Position numbers and translations under genes: made by a program. DNA of 64,000 nt from Lewinella sp. W8. Its GTDB lineage: Bacteria; Bacteroidota; Bacteroidia; Chitinophagales; Saprospiraceae. Position 1 is the stretch's first letter. Every line of letters starts with the position of its first letter. Location: positions 62,001 through 126,000 of the forward strand of contig NZ_SNAQ03000002.1 of NCBI RefSeq assembly GCF_004375085.3, written 5' to 3'. The notes beneath the pieces were generated by a model. The model saw only the letters and a program-made list of their open reading frames with translations, did not search any database and was not told the DNA's origin. Below, one piece after another: positions 61,301 through 64,000 of the stretch.

Positions 61301-62137
61301 TTATTTCTTATTCTTCGTCTTGCGACGGCTGATGATCAATTTGTTACTCGCCTTGTTGACGTTACGCGTCTTCTGACCCTTGGCCATAATACCCGTACGG
61401 CTGCGTGGGTGACCTCCGGAAGCGCGACCTTCACCACCACCCATCGGGTGATCGACGGGGTTCATGGCTACACCGCGAACGCGGGGACGACGACCCAACC
61501 AGCGGCTACGTCCGGCCTTACCGGAAACGCGCAGGGCGTGGTCGGGGTTAGACGTGTTACCGATGGTAGCACGGCAGGTCTTCAGGATACGACGCACCTC
61601 GCCGCTGGGCAGCTTCACGGATACGTACTTTCCTTCCTTACCCATCAGGACACCGTTCGTGCCGGCACTACGCGCCAGGGCGGCACCCTTTCCGGGCTGC
61701 AGCTCAATGGCGTGGATGGGAGAACCCAGGGGCACATCGGCGAGGAAAAGCGTATTCCCCGTCGTGGGGGCAGCGTTGGCACCGGACTCGAGCTTGTCGC
61801 CCACCTTCAGGCCCTGAGGAGCCAGGATGTAGCGCTTCTCACCGTTGGTGTATTCTACCAGGGCGATGAAGGCCGTGCGGTTCGGATCGTACTCGATCGT
61901 CTTTACCTCAGCCTGAACACCGTCCAGGTCACGGCGGAAATCAATGATACGGTAACGGCGCTTGTGACCACCACCACGCTGGCGTACGGTCATCTTACCC
62001 GTGCGGTTACGGCCACCACTCTTCTTGAGGGGGGCCAGCAGGCTTTTTTCCGGCTTGTCGGTGGTCAGTTCGTCGAACTTGGTACCAACGTGAAAGCGGG
62101 AACCTGGGGAAACCGGCTTAAACTTCTTAATTGGCAT
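61301..62137 (-). CDS. rplB: Large subunit ribosomal protein uL2
   Basis: 278 residues. [20 protein letters not shown] at the start, and the highly conserved C-terminal [20 protein letters not shown] with its catalytic-centre His, are intact. It is required for subunit joining and peptidyl transfer. The 88-base gap to rplW holds no gene. Confidence 0.98.
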   Translation of the reverse strand: MPIKKFKPVSPGSRFHVGTKFDELTTDKPEKSLLAPLKKSGGRNRTGKMTVRQRGGGHKRRYRIIDFRRDLDGVQAEVKTIEYDPNRTAFIALVEYTNGEKRYILAPQGLKVGDKLESGANAAPTTGNTLFLADVPLGSPIHAIELQPGKGAALARSAGTNGVLMGKEGKYVSVKLPSGEVRRILKTCRATIGNTSNPDHALRVSGKAGRSRWLGRRPRVRGVAMNPVDHPMGGGEGRASGGHPRSRTGIMAKGQKTRNVNKASNKLIISRRKTKNKK

Positions 62138-62225
62138 TATTGCACTGGTTGATCCGGAAGATATCGGAGCAAAAGCACGGCACTACGATCGACTGAAGTC
62201 CGCGGCTCCCCACCTTCCGGTGTTT

Positions 62226-62522
62226 TTATAATTCGTTGTACAAGTCGATGGTGTCACCTTCGATCAGGGTAACGACGGCCTTCTTGAAGGCGGGTACCCG
62301 ACCGCGGATGATTCCGGACTTGGTCGATCTGTTCTTGGTTTTTCCGGGCATGACCATCGTGTTCACGCGGTCTACCGTCACGCCGTAACGAGCTTCCACT
62401 GCGTTACGAACTTCAATCTTGTTGGCCGTCTTAGCCACCACGAAGGTGTACTGCTGGGCATCTTCAGAAAGCAATTCAGCTTTCTCGGATACGACGGGCT
62501 TGATGATGATTTGCTTAGCCAT
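62226..62522 (-). CDS. rplW: Large subunit ribosomal protein uL23
   Basis: 98 residues. IIIKPVVSEKAELLSEDAQQ, then TNKIEV-type strand ANKIEVRNAVEARYGVTVD and the loop PGKTKNRSTKSG are typical. It lies at the exit tunnel and docks trigger factor and SRP. It lies 11 bases after rplD. Confidence 0.97.
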   Translation of the reverse strand: MAKQIIIKPVVSEKAELLSEDAQQYTFVVAKTANKIEVRNAVEARYGVTVDRVNTMVMPGKTKNRSTKSGIIRGRVPAFKKAVVTLIEGDTIDLYNEL

Positions 62523-62533
62523 CTGAGTATACT

Positions 62534-63160
62534 TTAAGCGAATTGCTCTTTGAGTTTTTCAATTGCACCTTCGGCAACGATGACCGTGCTGGCCTTCATC
62601 AGTTCGTAGGTGTTTACTTCGCCGGCGCTCATGACGTGGCTGTGGGGCAGGTTGCGGCTGCTCCGGTACACGTTAGGGGCGTTGTCAGCCGTGATCAGCA
62701 GGACCTTTCCTTCGCTGGCGCCAACGGCGGTCAGGAAGTTCTGGTAGTCTTTGGTCTTGGGAGCTTCAAAGCTCAAGTCCTCTACGATCATGAGTTTACC
62801 TTCACCAGCTTTGGTAGAAAGTGCGGAAGCCTTGGCGGCCTGACGTACTTTCTTGTTCAGCTTGATGTCGTAGTTGCGGGGGCGGGGACCGAAGATGCGG
62901 CCACCACTACGGAACAGCGGGTTCTTGATGTCACCCTTACGGCTACCCCCCGTACCTTTCTGACGGTGAAGCTTTTTGGTGGAACCGGCGATTTCGCCAC
63001 GCTCCTTTGCCTTGTGGGTACCCTGGCGCTGAGCGGCCAGGTAAGCCTTAACGGCCAGGTACACGGCGTGCTCGTTGGGCTCTACGCCGAAAATGTTTTC
63101 GGGCAGTTCTACCTCACGGCCGGTGCTGCTACCCTGTGCGCTGTGAACTTGCAGTTTCAT
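62534..63160 (-). CDS. rplD: Large subunit ribosomal protein uL4
   Basis: 208 residues. The tunnel-loop region RQKGTGGSRKGDIKNPLFRS near residue 70 and GGRIFGPRPRNYDIKLNKKV are diagnostic. In E. coli, L4 also represses its own S10 operon by binding the leader; whether this occurs here is unknown. It lies 51 bases after rplC. Confidence 0.97.
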   Translation of the reverse strand: MKLQVHSAQGSSTGREVELPENIFGVEPNEHAVYLAVKAYLAAQRQGTHKAKERGEIAGSTKKLHRQKGTGGSRKGDIKNPLFRSGGRIFGPRPRNYDIKLNKKVRQAAKASALSTKAGEGKLMIVEDLSFEAPKTKDYQNFLTAVGASEGKVLLITADNAPNVYRSSRNLPHSHVMSAGEVNTYELMKASTVIVAEGAIEKLKEQFA

Positions 63161-63211
63161 GTTTATCTATTTACGATCCTTACTTATACGTAGCGGGATC
63201 GGCGAATTAAA

Positions 63212-63832
63212 TTATTTGTGCAGGATTACGGTTCCACCTTTGGGGCCGGGTACGGCACCCTTAATGAGGATGAGGTTACGCTCGGGGAATACCTTGAGTA
63301 CACGCAGGTTCTTAACCGTTACACGGCCACCTCCGTCACGTCCGGCCATCCGCATGCCCTTGAATACCCGGGCAGGGTAGCTGGCCGCACCGATAGAACC
63401 GGGGGCACGCTGGCGGTTATGCTGACCGTGAGTAGCGTCGTTCACCCCCTTAAAGTTGTGGCGCTTTACTACACCCTGGAAGCCCTTACCCTTGGAAGTT
63501 CCTACGGCGGCGAGCAGGTCGCCCTCCACGAATACTTCGTCTACGGTTACGGTGTCTCCCAGTACTTTTTCCACGTCCATGTCGCGGAATTCCACCACCT
63601 CGGCCTTAGCCGTGGTACCGGCGGCCTTAAAGTGGCCGGCCATCTGCTGGCTGGTGTTCTTTTCCTTGCGTTCGCCGTAAGCGAGCTGGAGCGCGTTGTA
63701 GTTATCTGAGTCGTCGGTCTTAACCTGTGTAACCACACAAGGACCAGCCTCAATGACGGTACAAGCCACGTTGCGACCTGCGTCGTCGAAGATGGAAGTC
63801 ATTCCTACCTTCTTACCAATAATTCCGTTCAT
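63212..63832 (-). CDS. rplC: Large subunit ribosomal protein uL3
   Basis: 206 residues from the ATG at 63832 ([20 protein letters not shown]), chosen over an upstream in-frame start at 63898. The conserved segment [20 protein letters not shown], followed by [20 protein letters not shown] with the methylated-Gln region, reaches the peptidyl transferase centre. It is the first cluster gene in the window. No rpsJ is seen in the remaining 168 bases to the window end, which hold no recognisable gene. Confidence 0.97.
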   Translation of the reverse strand: MNGIIGKKVGMTSIFDDAGRNVACTVIEAGPCVVTQVKTDDSDNYNALQLAYGERKEKNTSQQMAGHFKAAGTTAKAEVVEFRDMDVEKVLGDTVTVDEVFVEGDLLAAVGTSKGKGFQGVVKRHNFKGVNDATHGQHNRQRAPGSIGAASYPARVFKGMRMAGRDGGGRVTVKNLRVLKVFPERNLILIKGAVPGPKGGTVILHK

Positions 63833-64000
63833 TGGTTTTGAATTTATTCTTCGCCATCCTGAAATAATACGGAGCGGGCGAGAAAAATTCCGTCCCACGG
63901 GTTCAACCGGGGAGGGAACAGTTAGCTAATATGGTTATCCCTACTTCTTCCGCAATGGAGAGAAGTAAAAACTAAAGTGATGCGCCAATGATTAGGTAAG

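Noticed and set aside
61091-62152. 353-codon plus-strand frame across rplB and rpsS
   Set aside because: It lies antisense to two unmistakable ribosomal protein genes.
63833-64000. Expected rpsJ upstream of rplC
   Set aside because: The last 168 bases on the minus strand show no S10-like sequence; if rpsJ is present, it lies beyond the window.

Overview
The window comes from a Bacteroidota chromosome, most likely a saprospirian of the Lewinella type. This placement is inferred from gene content, not from a marker search. The support is: several very large secreted proteins with type IX secretion (T9SS) C-terminal sorting domains of both type A and type B; PKD and choice-of-anchor style surface modules; a one-protein hybrid two-component sensor with an AraC output domain; LytS/LytTR signalling; Bacteroidota-type promoter elements (TAnnTTTG, with TTTG about 20 bases upstream where it can be seen); and clearly GC-rich coding sequence. 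No rRNA or tRNA gene, no complete insertion sequence and no CRISPR array is visible.

Layout. Bases 1-5402 are the 3' part of a giant PKD/cysteine-rich T9SS cargo gene. A DUF1800-DUF1501 pair (minus strand) and a LytS/LytTR two-component pair (plus strand) are divergent around 8.9 kb. From 11 to 20.6 kb lie housekeeping and metabolic genes: a bile acid:sodium symporter-type transporter, trpS, a CPBP membrane protease, xseB, two short-chain dehydrogenases, hldD, a DUF6134-like protein, fbp, and two small unrecognised genes. From 20.6 to 24 kb are a ViaA-like von Willebrand A protein, a glucosaminidase-fold protein that lacks its expected catalytic Glu, and a cyclase-family hydrolase. From 24 to 28 kb is an accessory stretch: a secreted serine protease with a dockerin-like domain, an ArsR regulator flanked by two copies of a long inverted-repeat element, an orphan DUF4212 gene, and about 0.9 kb with no convincing gene. 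From 28 to 38 kb are a MuiA-like protein, an AAA/DRTGG protein, a LysM protein, two envelope or secreted proteins, and a divergent pair consisting of a phosphatidylcholine synthase and a close relative of the animal high-affinity choline transporter. From 38 to 52 kb are a 1878-residue beta-helix T9SS protein, the divergent hybrid two-component sensor, a second repeat-built T9SS protein, a flavoprotein, a 94-bp tandem-repeat array and a MATE transporter.

Bases 52.3-63.8 kb, all on the minus strand, are the S10-spc ribosomal protein cluster in the order rplC-rplD-rplW-rplB-rpsS-rplV-rpsC-rplP-rpmC-rpsQ-rplN-rplX-rplE-rpsN-rpsH-rplF-rplR-rpsE-rpmD-rplO-secY. It ends at a hairpin after secY. It is interrupted by a structured 402-nt gap between rpsC and rplP, which contains a terminator-like hairpin and a consensus -7 promoter element, and by a palindromic repeat between rplV and rpsS.

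How the parts fit. The surface and secreted proteins would leave by T9SS. The hybrid sensor next to the beta-helix protein, and the LytTR pair next to a lipoprotein gene, are the likely local regulators, and both have direct-repeat operator candidates in the adjoining gaps. The choline transporter and phosphatidylcholine synthase form a plausible uptake-to-membrane-lipid route. At least two families of short intergenic repeats (a long inverted-repeat element at about 26 kb, and elements carrying GCRGGTGCC motifs with an internal palindrome) are dispersed through the gaps.
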